Source: Diplosphaera chodatii (taxonomy: Eukaryota > Chlorophyta > Trebouxiophyceae > Prasiolales > Stichococcaceae). Taken from it: a stretch of DNA of 64,000 nt. The stretch covers positions 1,550,001 through 1,614,000 of the forward strand of contig JAALGY010000011.1 of NCBI GenBank assembly GCA_032358165.1, read 5' to 3'. The translations under genes were made by a program, and so were the position numbers. Under the pieces are notes generated by a model. That model did no database searches. It saw only the letters and a program-made list of their open reading frames with translations, and had not been told where the DNA came from. Shown piece by piece: positions 10,846 through 22,470 of this stretch; within the stretch, counting starts at the first letter, position 1, and each line of letters begins with the position of its first letter.

Positions 10846-13534
10846 CTAGCCAATGCTGGCCAACGATGGCACAGTGAGAAGTGACTCAATCCCCATTGCC
10901 CGCAGGTGCTTGAAGTGTGCTCCAATGGCGGACAGGAACTGCAACGGCATGAACACACTGTATCGAGACATGCCCAGATCTGCTACTGTAGATGTTCATG
11001 ACAGGTATGATCTGTTTACGCTGTACGATAATATGCACAGTAGGGCACACCGCACCGTGGGGTACACCATGTACGGCACGCTGAACTCCTTGCAGGTCTC
11101 TAGGACAATCGGCGCGATGGCCGGGTAGTGCGTGTGGCAGATCGATGGGAACAGATGGTGCACGACCTGCAGGTTGGACGAGCGGACGCATCAACAGGAC
11201 GCAATCGTGGCATCTGGATCCATATGCATGCCACAGCACACACAGAAGAATGGTGAGAATCCCAGAGCAGTCTCTGCCTGCTGACCTGGTAGTTCAGGCC
11301 GCCGCTGATGTGCGTCCAGAAGAAGGAGCCGTGGCTGAAGTCTGCGGAGGTGGCAGCCTGCGCTGCGGCCCAGCCCTTGGGCACCCCCGGGGCGCCTCCC
11401 CGCTGCATGAACGCCACATCGCCCACCACATGTGCCACCTGCTCAGGGCACGTTCCCTACGGTTTGGCACGCAGCTGAAGGGTAGCATAGGCTTTGAGCA
11501 GCAACCACAGGCCCTACTGCTGAGGGTGCAGCACGAATCTGCGCTGCATGTCGCAGGCAAGGGGCATGACTTCGACACGTGCCAGTCCCAACCCCCACCT
11601 GGAACAGGAACGCCAGCATCCAGCCGGTGACCAGCTCCGACACCAGCCAGGCCGCGGCCAGCAGGCCCCAGGAGTGGGTGCTGCACGCCACCGGCAGGGC
11701 CACGAACAGCACCGCAAAGCCGACCTTGCCGGCCCAGAACACTGCCAGCTCGCCAGCTGTCAGCCGGCGCAGCCGCACCGCCCCAATTGCGCCCTCCGCT
11801 AAAGCCGTAAAGTCGTCCACCAGGACGCTCTTCAGGGCCAGCAGCCCGTACAGCGCGCCCAGGTAGATGTGCTGCCATGCCTGCCAGCACCTGACGCATG
11901 TCAGGAGCCAGCAACGAGTGCCTCGCATGAGAGCCAAAGATGTGGACCGAGGCAGCTCTGCTGCAGCACCACAGGCGCTCATGTGCCCGGCCAATCTTCT
12001 GGCTGGGCACCCCAGCATTGTCGCCCACAGGCAAGGCAGCCCGAGCATGGCAACATTGCAGCACACCTGGTACGGGTGCACAGGCTGGAAGGGCGTCACA
12101 CGTCGCACATCTGCTTCGGACACCCGGATATCTGGGTCCTGGTCGTGCACATTGGTCCAAACGTGGTGGCCCGCCACGTGCTGCTGTCGCCACATGAATG
12201 ACGATGCACCAACAAGGTCGAGTGTGGCACCCTGCACAACACTAGCACCAGTTCAGCAACTCCTCCCCTGTGCAGGCCGCTACGATGTGGTCGCCATGTG
12301 CACGCCTTGGCCCACGTTCAGGGGCCAGCAGCCGCGTTGCCGCGGCGGGTTAACACCGCTGACCAGCCAGTCCCAGATTCCAGCGCTGTAAGTGCCCACC
12401 AGGAGAGCGCCAAGCCAAGTGTTGGTGCTGAAAGCGCCGTGATTGGCGTCGTGCTGGATGGACACACCCACCTCCGCCATGCACACCCCGAGAATTGCTG
12501 CGCTGATGAGCGTCACCTTCACGCATGCAGGGACATGTGATGACAATGTGCAATGCTGTGTACACGCTTTGCAGGCTGTGGTCCTGTGACCCACTGTGCC
12601 TCCTGATGGACTGAGCAGCCCACCAGGACGCTCGACGAGGCGAAGAATGTGGCGTAGTAGGACATGGCCAGCGTTGCGAGGATGAGTCCCGCCTTTACGT
12701 ACAGTGCCGCTGAGGTCCGCGGGTTGAGCTGCATGCATTTGCACATGTGCAATGTCAGCATGCTGCCTGACACACATCTTCGCAACAGCTGTGAGCTAGC
12801 CAGCTTCCCTTTCACAAGCCAGCATGCCGCCCACGGCCACGCAGCTGCCGCCGGAAGGTACCTTGTTTGCCCTGAAGTACGCCGCAACGCGCTTCTTGAG
12901 CACGGCGTAGAAAGCCCCGTCTGCAAGTTCGTCATCCAGCGCCAGGCTGTCTCCTTGCGGCTCGCTGTCAGCCGCCAGATCCCCTATGTAATGCTTCGCC
13001 AGCACAGCCCTGCACCGACCCCATGGCACAGTCCGGTGGTACGCAGCGGGGCAAGGCAAGTGATCGACGTGGTGTCCCGACGTGGGTTGAGGTGCGGCGT
13101 GTGTCACACAGTTACTGAGCTGCAGTTCACCTCGCAGACGCTGGGTGGTACGAGTCAAACAGCTGTGTGCAGTCCCTGCCGGCCTGAATGGTGATCAGGT
13201 GGCCTCCGGGGTGGTGCGGCACCCACCGCGTCACATCGTACACCTGTCACACCATCGAAAAGAATCAAACCTGCCAGCGCTTGCAGGTCCAGCGTGCGGT
13301 GCACCCGATTGGGACATGATGTAGGTCGGTGGAATCAGCTGTGCGCACAGACCCTGCAAGCCTCACCTGTCCCCTGACAACAACCCAGCAATCGGCCGGG
13401 CGATCATGACGAGCCACCTCCGCTGCCGTGTAGACGCATATGGGCTCCTGCCCGAGCCTTGCTGGCGGATCGCCGGACTGCTCGGCGCAGTCGGCCGGGG
13501 CCAACACCCGGCTGCTGCGTCGCGTGGCAACCAT
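10846..13534 (-). CDS. Cytochrome-b5 front-end acyl desaturase (delta-5/delta-6 type)
   Basis: Ten exons, minus strand: 13534-13367, 13243-13131, 13009-12862, 12728-12624, 12516-12400, 12231-12067, 11871-11599, 11438-11286, 11166-11056, 10938-10846; total 1446 nt, 481 residues. The N-terminal cytochrome b5 domain ([17 protein letters not shown] ... [10 protein letters not shown], haem His at HPGG, residues 67-70) feeds electrons to a di-iron desaturase with three His boxes: HDANH (200-204), HVAGHH (235-240) and QVVHH (414-418). The Gln in the third box is the hallmark of front-end desaturases. Hydrophobic segments occur around boxes 1 and 2 and at [18 protein letters not shown]. From memory the sequence resembles the delta-5 desaturase of Lobosphaera (Parietochloris) incisa, also about 481 residues, so conversion of C20 fatty acids is likely, but delta-6 activity cannot be excluded. 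An upstream in-frame extension of the first exon exists. Confidence 0.92.
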
Positions 13535-14091
13535 GCCAGCACCCGGCAACGCGGTATAGCTTTGCTGAGTGATGAAGCTGTCGGGCGTCGCAGCCCTCCG
13601 CAGATGCAGGACTTCGTCACGCGCGCGAACACCTGTAAACCCTTCGGAATATCTCCGTCGAAATGTCCTGGCAGTCAGACCAAGCCACCAAGGTCCAACA
13701 CTCATTTCAATACAGCATGCCCAGTGAGCTCATGTGCAGAACGCTCTCTGTGATTGCTTGTGAGATTGGTGCCATTCTAACACTGCACACAATACTGCGG
13801 TGCACTTCATCTCGTATACTGGGAAACAGTATTGCCTGCCATACATGAAACCTTACGACGGATGCGATGGCAACCCATTTCCACAGGCAGCCCCAGTGTC
13901 AGGCATGGCAGATGTCAGCGAAGGAGACATTGCACTCAAGATGCGAGGAGCTGATGAGTACTGCCACTCGACAGACACTGCAGGACCCCGCTGCCACCTG
14001 CTTCGAGTGTCTTCCTCAGCCGATTTGTCACGGGTTGCCGTCAACGAACTTGTGGTTGTACTGTTACCAATCCTCCAGTGTGGGTTTCCTC
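13535..14091. promoter_or_regulatory. Spacer: desaturase promoter and Rieske 3' flank
   Basis: Both flanking genes read leftwards, so this 557-base stretch carries the 3' UTR of the Rieske gene and the promoter/5' UTR of the desaturase. The frame of desaturase exon 1 remains open for another 57 codons to about 13705, without an ATG start that is clearly better. No repeat or RNA gene seen. Confidence 0.4.
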
Positions 14092-14874
14092 CTAACCCAC
14101 TTGCAGAGTGTTTTCGTCCAGGAACTTGTACGCTGGGACCTCCAGGTTGTATGGCGCGGGGCCCTTGCGCACGCGGCCAGATGTGTCATAGTGGCTGCCG
14201 TGGCAGGGGCAGAACCACCCGTGCCAGTCGCCTGCGTTGGGCAGGGGCACGCAGCCCAGGTGTGTGCACACGCCGACGACCACCAGCCACTCGGGGTTGG
14301 TGGCGCGGTCGGAATCCGGCTCTGGGTCCCGCAGCTCACTGAGCGACACCTTGCTGGCGGCCTCCACCTCCTGCTCGCTGCGCCGCCTCACAAACACCGG
14401 CTTGCCGCGCCACTTGACGGTTACCGTCTGCCCCATCTCGATCTTGGACAGGTCCACCTCCAGCGCCGCCATGGCCAGCACATCCTTGGTGGCCGTCATG
14501 GACAAGATGAACTTCAGCACCGCCAACCGCAGCGCAGAAGCATAGATGAAGCGCCCCCCCGTCAGCACAAAGTAGGTGAACGCCCGCTTGCTGGGGTCGC
14601 CCACCGGGAAGCGCTGGTGCGCATGCTCATCATAGTTGATGATGTTGGTCGGGTTCTTTGCAGCGTACACCGTCGGTGGCAGGCCAGAGGCGGCCGCGGC
14701 ATTGGCGATGTCCTGGAGCGCGTGCTGGGCGTAGCGTCGCTGGTCTGCGATGCCGTCACTTGAGGGAACCGTGCGTCCAGCAGCATCAAGGACTGCAGGC
14801 GCGGCTGACAGAGAGCCCAGGCTGCTGGTCAGGCTAGGCAGCAGCCTTGAGCCGACGACCTTGCGCAGGGCCAT
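14092..14874 (-). CDS. Mitochondrial Rieske iron-sulfur protein of the cytochrome bc1 complex
   Basis: Single-exon gene of 260 residues. It is the [2Fe-2S] subunit of complex III that takes electrons from ubiquinol to cytochrome c1. The cluster-binding boxes are CTHLGC and CPCHGSHYD, followed by the conserved [14 protein letters not shown] stretch. The single membrane helix and hinge correspond to [21 protein letters not shown] and [19 protein letters not shown], which are mitochondrial-type (UCR_TM family) rather than the chloroplast b6f Rieske. The start [15 protein letters not shown] gives a basic, amphipathic mitochondrial presequence. An open frame continues 19 codons upstream, but without such character. 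Divergent from the GDP-mannose transporter. Being intronless among intron-rich neighbours is notable and may reflect high expression or a processed origin. Confidence 0.95.
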   Translation of the reverse strand: MALRKVVGSRLLPSLTSSLGSLSAAPAVLDAAGRTVPSSDGIADQRRYAQHALQDIANAAAASGLPPTVYAAKNPTNIINYDEHAHQRFPVGDPSKRAFTYFVLTGGRFIYASALRLAVLKFILSMTATKDVLAMAALEVDLSKIEMGQTVTVKWRGKPVFVRRRSEQEVEAASKVSLSELRDPEPDSDRATNPEWLVVVGVCTHLGCVPLPNAGDWHGWFCPCHGSHYDTSGRVRKGPAPYNLEVPAYKFLDENTLQVG

Positions 14875-15433
14875 CCTGACTTGCGATAGCCCTTCGCCCC
14901 CAAGGTTGGAGTGCAGCTCTACCAGCTGCACCTAGGCAAGGAGTGCGGCCGCAAGGATGCACCACGTTGACTGTGGCTGCAACAAACTCGGCAGGGGTCG
15001 GGCAAATCGCATAAGCGAAAGCGGGCAGCGGCGGTGAGGCGAAGCTTTCCGGGTGCACAGGTGCTAAACCCGCAGCTGCTATAGCCCGTGAGCACCCTCT
15101 GCATTTGCACGACAGGAGACGCTGCGGACATGAGCCAATCGTTAATTCGTCACACTTGTTACGCATGCGTCGACCACCCGTCATGTGCTGCTTCTAGACT
15201 GTAGCACTGCTGAGGCTGAGCGCGGCGGGCATGCAAAGGTAGTCTGCGTTTGAATTGTAGGGTGGGATCTGGCACTGGTGACGTCCGAAAAGGTTGTATT
15301 TGATTGCGCGGCGGCAGCAGCACCCGCTGCTGTCCCTGCGGAGCCTTATCTGACGTACGAGTGAGACTGCTCGACCGACTAGCAGGTGGCCACCAGCACC
15401 AGTGGCCACTCATGAGGCGCGGCGCCCAGCCGC
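14875..15433. promoter_or_regulatory. Shared divergent promoter region (Rieske / GDP-mannose transporter)
   Basis: 559 bases between two outward-facing starts. No defined motif recognised. The absence of a conserved reading frame on either strand supports a regulatory/5' UTR role. Confidence 0.4.
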
Positions 15434-17189
15434 ATGTCTAGCTGGGCCGCCCTGAAAGCAAGGGCCGGCGGCTTGGCTCCAAGCATGTCCAAGGCGGGCG
15501 AGGACGATCGCGATGGCGATGACGAGCGGAAGCCACTCAAGCTTCAGATCGAGAGCACCTCGGAGACAGGCATGTGCACCCGTGGGTCCTTGCATGTGCA
15601 CTCTGAAGATGTCGTGGCAGCGAGCCGAGGCGTTTGCTGTTCATGTGTCACGGCCCACGAGTGGCATGTTGCACATGCTTGCTTCCATGGACGTCAGGTC
15701 ATGGACGCTCAGCAGACATTGAGGCAGGCACAGCCGGCATCGGGACAGACAGGCGGATATGCGGGCTGCCGGCGCCCGTGCTGGCTGGCATTGCATACTG
15801 CACGGCGTCCGCCAGCATGGTGCTGCTGAACAAATTCGCGCTGAGCTCCTTCAACTTCCGCTCCATCACGATGCTGCTGCTGTTCCAGTGCATCTTCTGC
15901 GTGGTGGCTGTGTACTCGAGCTCGCTGCTGGGCATCATCAAACTCGAGGCGAGTTGCACCCTCACATGCGTGGTTTCCTGTCATTACTCACCTTGATGTT
16001 CCTGCATCTGCCCGCTTGACATGCCAACTTTGTAATCTGCATGGCGGCACAGTACATCGCAGTGAAGGTGATTGCTTGCATCTGTAGGCTTGGAGCTGGG
16101 AGATTGCACGCACATGGTTTCCCGTCAACGTCATATTTGTAGGCATGATATGGACCAGCTTCCCAGCGCTGCAGCTCCTTGGCGTTGGCATGGTGAGACC
16201 ATGTGACGACAAGACACGCATGAGATAGGCACGAGGACACCGTTCTGCCGATGAGCAGCTCATGCATGATGAGGCAAAGCGTAATCCCTGTTGCTGCTGC
16301 AGGTTACGGTGCTGAAGAACCTGACCAACTTATTCACTATCAGCGGGGACATACTGCTCTTTGGCAAGCAGTACAACCTGGGTAGGTGGCGACTTGCTCT
16401 CTGGATCTGGTGCACTGGCCCCGGCCCAAAGTGGCTCGCAACCAGGGGCCACATGGACAAAACAACGATGGCTTGGCTACATGCAGGAGTCTGGGCAACG
16501 CTTGTGCTCATGACGGTGTCAGCGCTGTGCGGTGCAGCAACAGACTTGCAGTTCAATGCCAGGGGTTACATGTGGCAGCTCCTCAACTGCTTGTTCACCG
16601 CTGCGTACGCCTTGACGCTGCGAAACGTCATGGACAAGGTGTGCTGCATGTTCGGGACTGATGTGCTGCGTCTCTGTGATGAGTTAGCTTGCAAATTGCA
16701 TGAGCATCCATCATGCCCTGTGCACATGCTGATTCCGAATGCTGATCCCGAATGCTGGTCCCGAATGCTGCCTGACGCATGTACATGATGCAGGTGACAC
16801 AGTTAACCCCCAACAAGCGGAAGCTCGACGAGTTTACAATGGTGCTGTACAACAACGTGCTCTCAGTACCAATGCTGCTGCTGGCAGCGGCCATCAACGG
16901 CGAGTTTGCCACCATTTTGGCAGAGCCGGCGCTTCGCAACCCCCGGTTTCAGGCGGCGGCATGCTTGAGTGCGCTCTGCGGCTTCTTGATCAGCTTCTGC
17001 TCACTGTGGTTCCTGTCGACCACAACAGCCACCACATACAGCCTGGTGGGCTCGCTAAATAAGATGCCCATTGCGGTGCTTGGGCTGCTATTCTTCGACT
17101 CCACATGGGATGCTAAGAACCTGGCCAGCATCGCCGTGGGTCTTGCCGCCGGCGTGGTGTTTGTGCGTGCCAAGCAGACGTCAAACTAG
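15434..17189 (+). CDS. GDP-mannose transporter (GONST1/VRG4-type nucleotide-sugar transporter)
   Basis: Six exons: 15434-15569 (or -15581), 15728-15948, 16088-16192, 16303-16381, 16487-16638, 16794-17189; about 362 residues. It is a Golgi antiporter that imports GDP-mannose for glycan and glycolipid synthesis. After a hydrophilic N-terminus come many membrane helices (LAGIAYCTASASMVLLNKFA, FQCIFCVVAVYSSSLLGIIK, WFPVNVIFVGMIWTSFPALQ, VWATLVLMTVSALCGAATDL and others). The block VTVLKNLTNLFT and the GSLNKMPIAV motif (GALNK-like, nucleotide-binding) are hallmarks of the family. The first intron is ambiguous: a GC donor at 15570 or a GT donor at 15582 both keep frame. The second intron (15949-16087) can only be spliced in frame with a GC donor. 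It opens away from the Rieske gene. Confidence 0.9.
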
Positions 17190-17738
17190 CCGAGGTGCTG
17201 CGCTTGTAGGTTTTGTATGTTTTGACACACAGGTGTTTGCCTCCCTCTGGTTCTGTAACGCTAGTGTCAACATACTGGTTACGGTAGACCTCTGCTAATG
17301 ACAGCATCGAGTCGTCGGCTGCCAATGGACAAGCAGCAGACACCACTTTTACCGGTAGCTTATGACTGACGAGCGAGACTCAAAAGATGCAACGTGCAAC
17401 CATGTTTTCGAAGATAGCGCGATTGCAACACGCAGTGAGATACAGCAAACAGTTCATATTTCGACAGGGTGTGACGACTGGAAGGTGGAAGACTTTGCTG
17501 CAGCTATGACTAATTGGAGGCTTCGCGCTGACGTCAGACGTCCAGGTTCGTCAGGATGCCACCGTGGCAGCGCTTTGAGAATGGCACTCACCACTTGAGC
17601 AGTGTTACACGCTGTAGGAAGCTTACACCTTCCTTCACAGGGCAGGCCGAACCCAGCAATAGCGCATTTCACCAATCTGCACCTGTTTGTACATTGAAGT
17701 TGTCTGTTGTGGTCCCAGTTGTCACAGCAACGTCACTC
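17190..17738. other. Spacer between tandem genes
   Basis: Contains the transporter 3' UTR and the SDHAF4 promoter. The SDHAF4 frame is open upstream to an ATG at 17556, so an N-terminal extension of 61 residues is possible but not favoured. Confidence 0.45.
17254..17258 (+). terminator. Putative TGTAA polyadenylation signal, GDP-mannose transporter
   Basis: TGTAA element 65 nt after the transporter stop, a position fitting chlorophyte 3' ends. Confidence 0.4.
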
Positions 17739-18370
17739 ATGGCTCTGGCAAACTTCAGCAAGCTTAAGCTTTCTATTGGAAATTGCACAGCTATACTGCA
17801 GAGCTCCAGACGCATGTTTGCTGCACAGCTGCACTCCAATGACAGCAGCAGCAGCCCAGGCGACGCATTCGCAGCGCAGCTGCAGGCCAAAACCGAACGC
17901 GAGCTGCTGGAGCTTTTGGAGCGCCGCAACTCACAGACGGACGAGAGCTCTCAGCGGCATTCAGGGCAGCAGTCTGCTGCAAAGCCAAAGCAAGGCCAAG
18001 AGCAGGTAAGCCTGCGCTGGCATGTGTAAAGATCGAGGACGCAGGAGCAAACATGGAGATGGTCCGATTCTACTTTGAGGGGTATGACGCGACCGGTATC
18101 CTTGTGGGTGCAGGGTGACTTGCCACCGGAGGAGGGCGGCCCGCGTGGGCCAGAACCCACCAGATTTGGTGTGTACCCGATGAACAACAGACTGAGTGAT
18201 CGTCTGCTGGGCCATTTCACTAGCCTTCGTGACCGTACGGTATATAGTGCTAGCTTGGCACGCAAACGGGTCACCAATGCTGGCGGCTTGTTGCCATACA
18301 GGATGTGACCCACATGATGTGCTTGCTTTCAGGTGACTGGGAGCAGAAGGGCAGGTGTTCAGACTTCTGA
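17739..18370 (+). CDS. SDHAF4: Succinate dehydrogenase assembly factor 4 (SDHAF4/Sdh8, DUF1674)
   Basis: Three exons: 17739-18005, 18114-18168 and 18333-18370, giving 119 residues. SDHAF4 chaperones flavinylated SDHA in the mitochondrial matrix before complex II assembly. The family is defined by its C-terminus, recovered here only by joining the small last two exons: GGPRGPEPTRFG then DWEQKGRCSDF and stop, an almost textbook match to the consensus ending GDWxxKGRxxDF. The first exon supplies a mitochondrial-like leader (MALANFSKLKLSIGNC ... RRMFAAQL) and a charged Glu/Leu-rich linker (ERELLELLERR). The intron within the signature splits a Gly codon. Without splicing the signature is hidden, so simple ORF callers would miss this gene. 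In tandem with casein kinase 1. Confidence 0.9.
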
Positions 18371-19278
18371 GATCCTGCAATGCCACATGGCCTGCGGATG
18401 TGCCGGGATGGCGCAGCAAAGCATGAACAGCCTGCAGTAAACCCCGCAGGAGTGTTGTGTTCGTGCAGGCTGAGTTTGAAGCATGGTTTGGCATGACACT
18501 GTCGAGGCGTTTCGTGGTTTTGAACACACGTGCAACAAGTATTGTCGTCAAGTAACCCTTGCTGCACTCAGGCATGCATTTCTGTGGATGGTTCGTGCTT
18601 AGATGCATTGACAGATAGAGTGTATGTGTTGCAACAATCAGGTCACATACAACAACTCACGCGAGCACAACATGTTGCAAGCGCAGATGTGCATGCCACC
18701 ATTCGGTGACGTCGGCGTTGTTGCGACATTAGTGAGTGAGAGCGACTTCAGTTGGTACACCCCAACGAGCACTGATATCATGGTAACTAACCGTGGGTCG
18801 TAGCAGCAGGGCCCAAATCGGAGGGCTGCTGTTATTACACAGTTTAGGTGCACCCAAAGCAAGACAGTAGACACAGTCGAGTGCATCATTCTTGAACACA
18901 ATCAGCCTCGATGCATGAAGCACTGACGCGCTACGTGTACGCCCATTTGCCAGCACTGACACTCCCAATGTCCCAAACAAGCCTAGCTGTTTCCCATCGG
19001 CGGAAACCGGCGGTCTTTGGGACTATCAAGGAGAAAGCCTTGAGAAAGCCTCGCAGCTGCAGAGTGCCTTTGGTGCTTGCGAGACATAGCGGGGCGGCGG
19101 TGGCTGAGCAGGGCGCCTCTGATCGGAGCTGCACAGCTGTCGGCGCAGCAATGAGCTGCGACAGGCTGCGCTAAGACGCGTGGGATCGGGTTGACACTTC
19201 AGCCCAGGGGGCCCGGTGCGCAGCTAGGGCCGGCCCCTGAGGCTGGAGAGGGTGCCAGGCGTGTGACAGCTGCCTAGC
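18371..19278. other. 908-base spacer before casein kinase 1
   Basis: 3' flank of SDHAF4 and promoter/5' UTR of casein kinase 1. Relatively AT-rich until about 18900 and more GC-rich near the kinase start. No RNA gene, repeat or coding exon could be supported. Confidence 0.45.
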
Positions 19279-21651
19279 ATGGCGCTCGATATACGCATCG
19301 CTGGTGAGGGCAGCGCGACAAACAGCACAACAAGACACAAGACATACGCACCTGCAGCTTGAGAAGTGCCGCGTGCTGGCGTCTTGCAGCCTGCCTAGCT
19401 GCACACGCGAGACCATCACGCAGTAAACTTGCTCATCTGTGGTCCCACCCCGATGTTGCAGGCAGATACAGACTCGGTCGCAAGATTGGCAGTGGGTCCT
19501 TCGGAGATATCTACCTGGGTGAGCAGTTGGCGTCAGCCTGCACCTATGCGTTATTTCAAAAGTAGTGCAAGTGACATGTGCTGGTCCGCCAGCCGGGACA
19601 CTCGTTCAGGTGGCCAGGCCAGAGGCGCTGACAGTTTTGCACAGCTGTACACCTTCTGTCCTTGGCTGTTATCTGGGAACGACGATGCTCAGCGGCTTTC
19701 AATGAGCACTGCATTAGCATCTCGGGATGCGGGCCGGAAGCCGGCTGTCCTGTGTACCTGGGCCAGCTCTGCCGCACTGCTTGACCACTTGCCGCTTCCT
19801 GTGTTGCAGGTGTTCACATACAGACTGGCGAGGAGGTGGGGATCAAACTGGTGAGCATCACATGCCTCCTGCACAGCTGAGATCACCTAGCATCGCCATC
19901 TCCTGCTGTTGTAGCTTGATATTACTGTGTCCAATGTCCGCAGGAGTCAGTGAAGACGAAGCACCCGCAGCTGCTCTATGAGTCGAAGCTCTACAAGATC
20001 CTCCAGGGTGGAAGTGAGTGATGCTAGCGTACACATGACAATCTGCACAGTCACCTCGGCGGACAATCAAAATCTCAAAATCGAGATGCCATGTGCATTC
20101 TAACTGACACGTGCATCTGTACCTGCTGTGCAGCGGGCATCCCGAACATCAGGTGGTATGGCATCGAGGGCGACTACAATGTGATGGTGCTGGATCTGCT
20201 GGGACCCAGCCTGGAGGACCTGTTCAACTTCTGCAACCGGAAGTTCAGTCTCAAAACAGTCCTGATGCTTGCGGATCAGCTGGTGAGCTTGCTGGTGCTG
20301 CAAAGGGCATCACCACATTACACATCGGCCAGCCAACCACGTCAATGCTTGCACTGTTGTCTTCACCCTGTTATTATGGTGTCACCTGGACAATTCATAC
20401 GACCTTCTTTGTCTTGTGCAGATCTCGAGGATTGAGTTTGTGCACTCGAAGAGCTTCATCCACCGGGACATCAAGCCCGACAACTTTCTGATGGGCCTGG
20501 GCAAGCGGGCCAACCAGGTGCGCTCCTTTTCGGATATGTCTGGGGCAATGCTAGCATAGTGACTGCACCATGGAGAGTGCTGCACCAGTCACAACCACCT
20601 GTTCGACGTGCGCAGTGACGGTGTAAGCTGGGGTGTTGCAGGTCAGCATCATCGACTTTGGGCTGGCCAAGAAGTATCGCGATCCCAAGACGCACATCCA
20701 CATCCCGTACAGGTGCCACACTGTTAAAGGCAGCTGCTGTGTTGTGCGTGTCTCACATCTCTTGCATGACCTTGGTGCTGCTCCCCTTGGTCACTGTATG
20801 GTGGGGCGGGCGTGCCCACTGCGTCCTCACGCATGCACTGGCAACTGCTGATGCGCCACCCTGCAATGCCTGCAGAGAGAACAAAAACCTGACGGGCACA
20901 GCGCGGTACGCCAGCATCAACACGCACCTGGGCATCGAGCAGAGCCGGCGGGACGACATCGAGTCGCTGGGCTACGTGGTGATGTACTTCCTGCGTGGCA
21001 GCCTGCCGTGGCAGGGCCTCAAGGCGGCCACAAAGAAGCAGAAGTACGAGAAGATCAGCGAGAAGAAGATGAGCACGCCTATTGAGGTGCGTGTGACGCA
21101 CCCTGCTTGATGTGACAAGCAGCACAACATGCATGTTGCAGGCGCTGCTTGCAAGGCACTGAGGTCTGCTGCTAGTCTTTGAAACAGGCAGCACTGATGT
21201 ATCAACAGCTGCGTCCGGTGTTCTTCGCAGGTGCTGTGCAAAGGCTTCCCGCTCGAGTTTGTTACCTACTTCCAGTACTGCCGCTCGCTGCGGTTCGATG
21301 ACAAACCGGACTACTCGTACCTGCGCAAGCTCTTCCGTGACTTGTTTGCCCGGGAAGGTGAGGTTCACTGGTGATGATGACGATTGATGCTCATTGTACA
21401 ACCGCTGCTGGCAATATCGTTTGCAAAACTTGGACGTCTCAGCTTGGACGTTGTCGCTGAGTGCCACAGCTGCGTGCGGTGCAGGCTATCAGTGGGACTA
21501 CGTGTTCGACTGGACGATCCTCAAGTACCAGCAGCTGCAGCAGAATGCGCGGCCCTCGGACGCTGGGGCCGGGGGCGCGCGCCCCCGCGACGAGTCGGCG
21601 GGCGCCACCTTCGCCCGCGCCACCGCCGGCGACACCTCCCGCCGCCGCTGA
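19279..21651 (+). CDS. Casein kinase 1 (CK1 delta/epsilon-like) Ser/Thr protein kinase
   Basis: Ten exons: 19279-19303, 19462-19518, 19810-19850, 19944-20013, 20134-20282, 20422-20517, 20642-20712, 20876-21086, 21231-21357, 21485-21651; 1014 nt, 337 residues. The first coding exon is only 25 nt (MALDIRIA plus one base). Kinase landmarks: [14 protein letters not shown] (glycine loop), the lysine in [39 protein letters not shown] (catalytic Asp130), [12 protein letters not shown], the CK1-specific [39 protein letters not shown] and [10 protein letters not shown]. The tail after the kinase core is only about 45 residues and Arg/Ala-rich (ending SRRR), so this is a short-tailed isoform. The residue before IKL is Gly, where most CK1 enzymes have Ala. 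Confidence 0.95.
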
Positions 21652-22470
21652 GCACCACGCCAGGTGCCCAAATGTGGCGCTATCCGACGGGCCTGACCCT
21701 CAGCTGCCAGCCGTTTGAACATGCAGCGCTGTCTGTGTGCCCCTCTTGCCAGCTGGCAATCGTTCATCGCAGTTCTGGTCCACGTGCAGGCAGCTGGCGA
21801 CACGGGGATGCCTGCAATGCGGGCGCAGTGGTGCAGTGCAGTTGCAGGGGTCCGCAGCGCCTGCACCTGTTCCGCATGTGCGGCCTGCAACAGCAAGGCC
21901 GCTGCAGAATGACAGCACGCCACAAGTGCCATGTCCGGCCGGCTAGAATGCCTCTGTGGCCCAAACAGTGGCTGCAAGTCTGGGCAAGATAATTTTGCTG
22001 TGGCTGCTGGGGGAGGGATTTGTTTGAGCAGGCCCTTGCCTGCCAACCTTACAATATCACAGCACAGAGTCGGCTCCTCTGCAACCGATGGATCTGCCTG
22101 ACATAATGGAGCAGGGCCCAACCCAGATCTCGGTCTTAGTGCACTAGGACAGTTTCTCCCTTGAATGAAGGTGCAGGTGTCCTATATTGGCACACGAAAT
22201 TGTGCCTGGAGCACAGCAAGCAGTATGGTCACATGGTGGATGCATGGTTGTAACTTCGCAGAACGGAAGCAGTCACAGTCCAGGCATTGCTGATGGATTT
22301 CTCACGCCCTCCACTTGCAGCTCCAGCCATTTTGCCAGGCATGATGCATAACGAGGCACCCAAGACGTCGCTGGCTCAGGATCCAGCAACAGCATATAGC
22401 CATACTGTCACAGACCGATACAAACTCTTCAACGTTCCAGAAGACAATAAGCTCAGGTTCTGCAGGACCT
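21652..22470. other. 819-base spacer between convergent genes
   Basis: 3' flanks of casein kinase 1 (+) and holocytochrome c synthase (-). Open frames here are short or GC-driven and no family was recognised. No repeat or structured RNA identified. Confidence 0.45.

Noticed and set aside
18911..19174. 87-codon plus-strand frame between SDHAF4 and casein kinase 1
   Set aside because: No splice-consistent extension and no recognisable motif. Treated as spacer.
21571..21586. 16-nt GC palindrome in the casein kinase 1 tail exon
   Set aside because: Falls within Gly/Ala/Arg/Pro codons, where such runs of G and C arise readily. No reason to see a regulatory site.
21700..22140. Minus-strand 207-codon frame downstream of casein kinase 1
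   Set aside because: Cys/Ala/Arg-rich, partly antisense to the kinase 3' end, no family motif and no splice-consistent partner.
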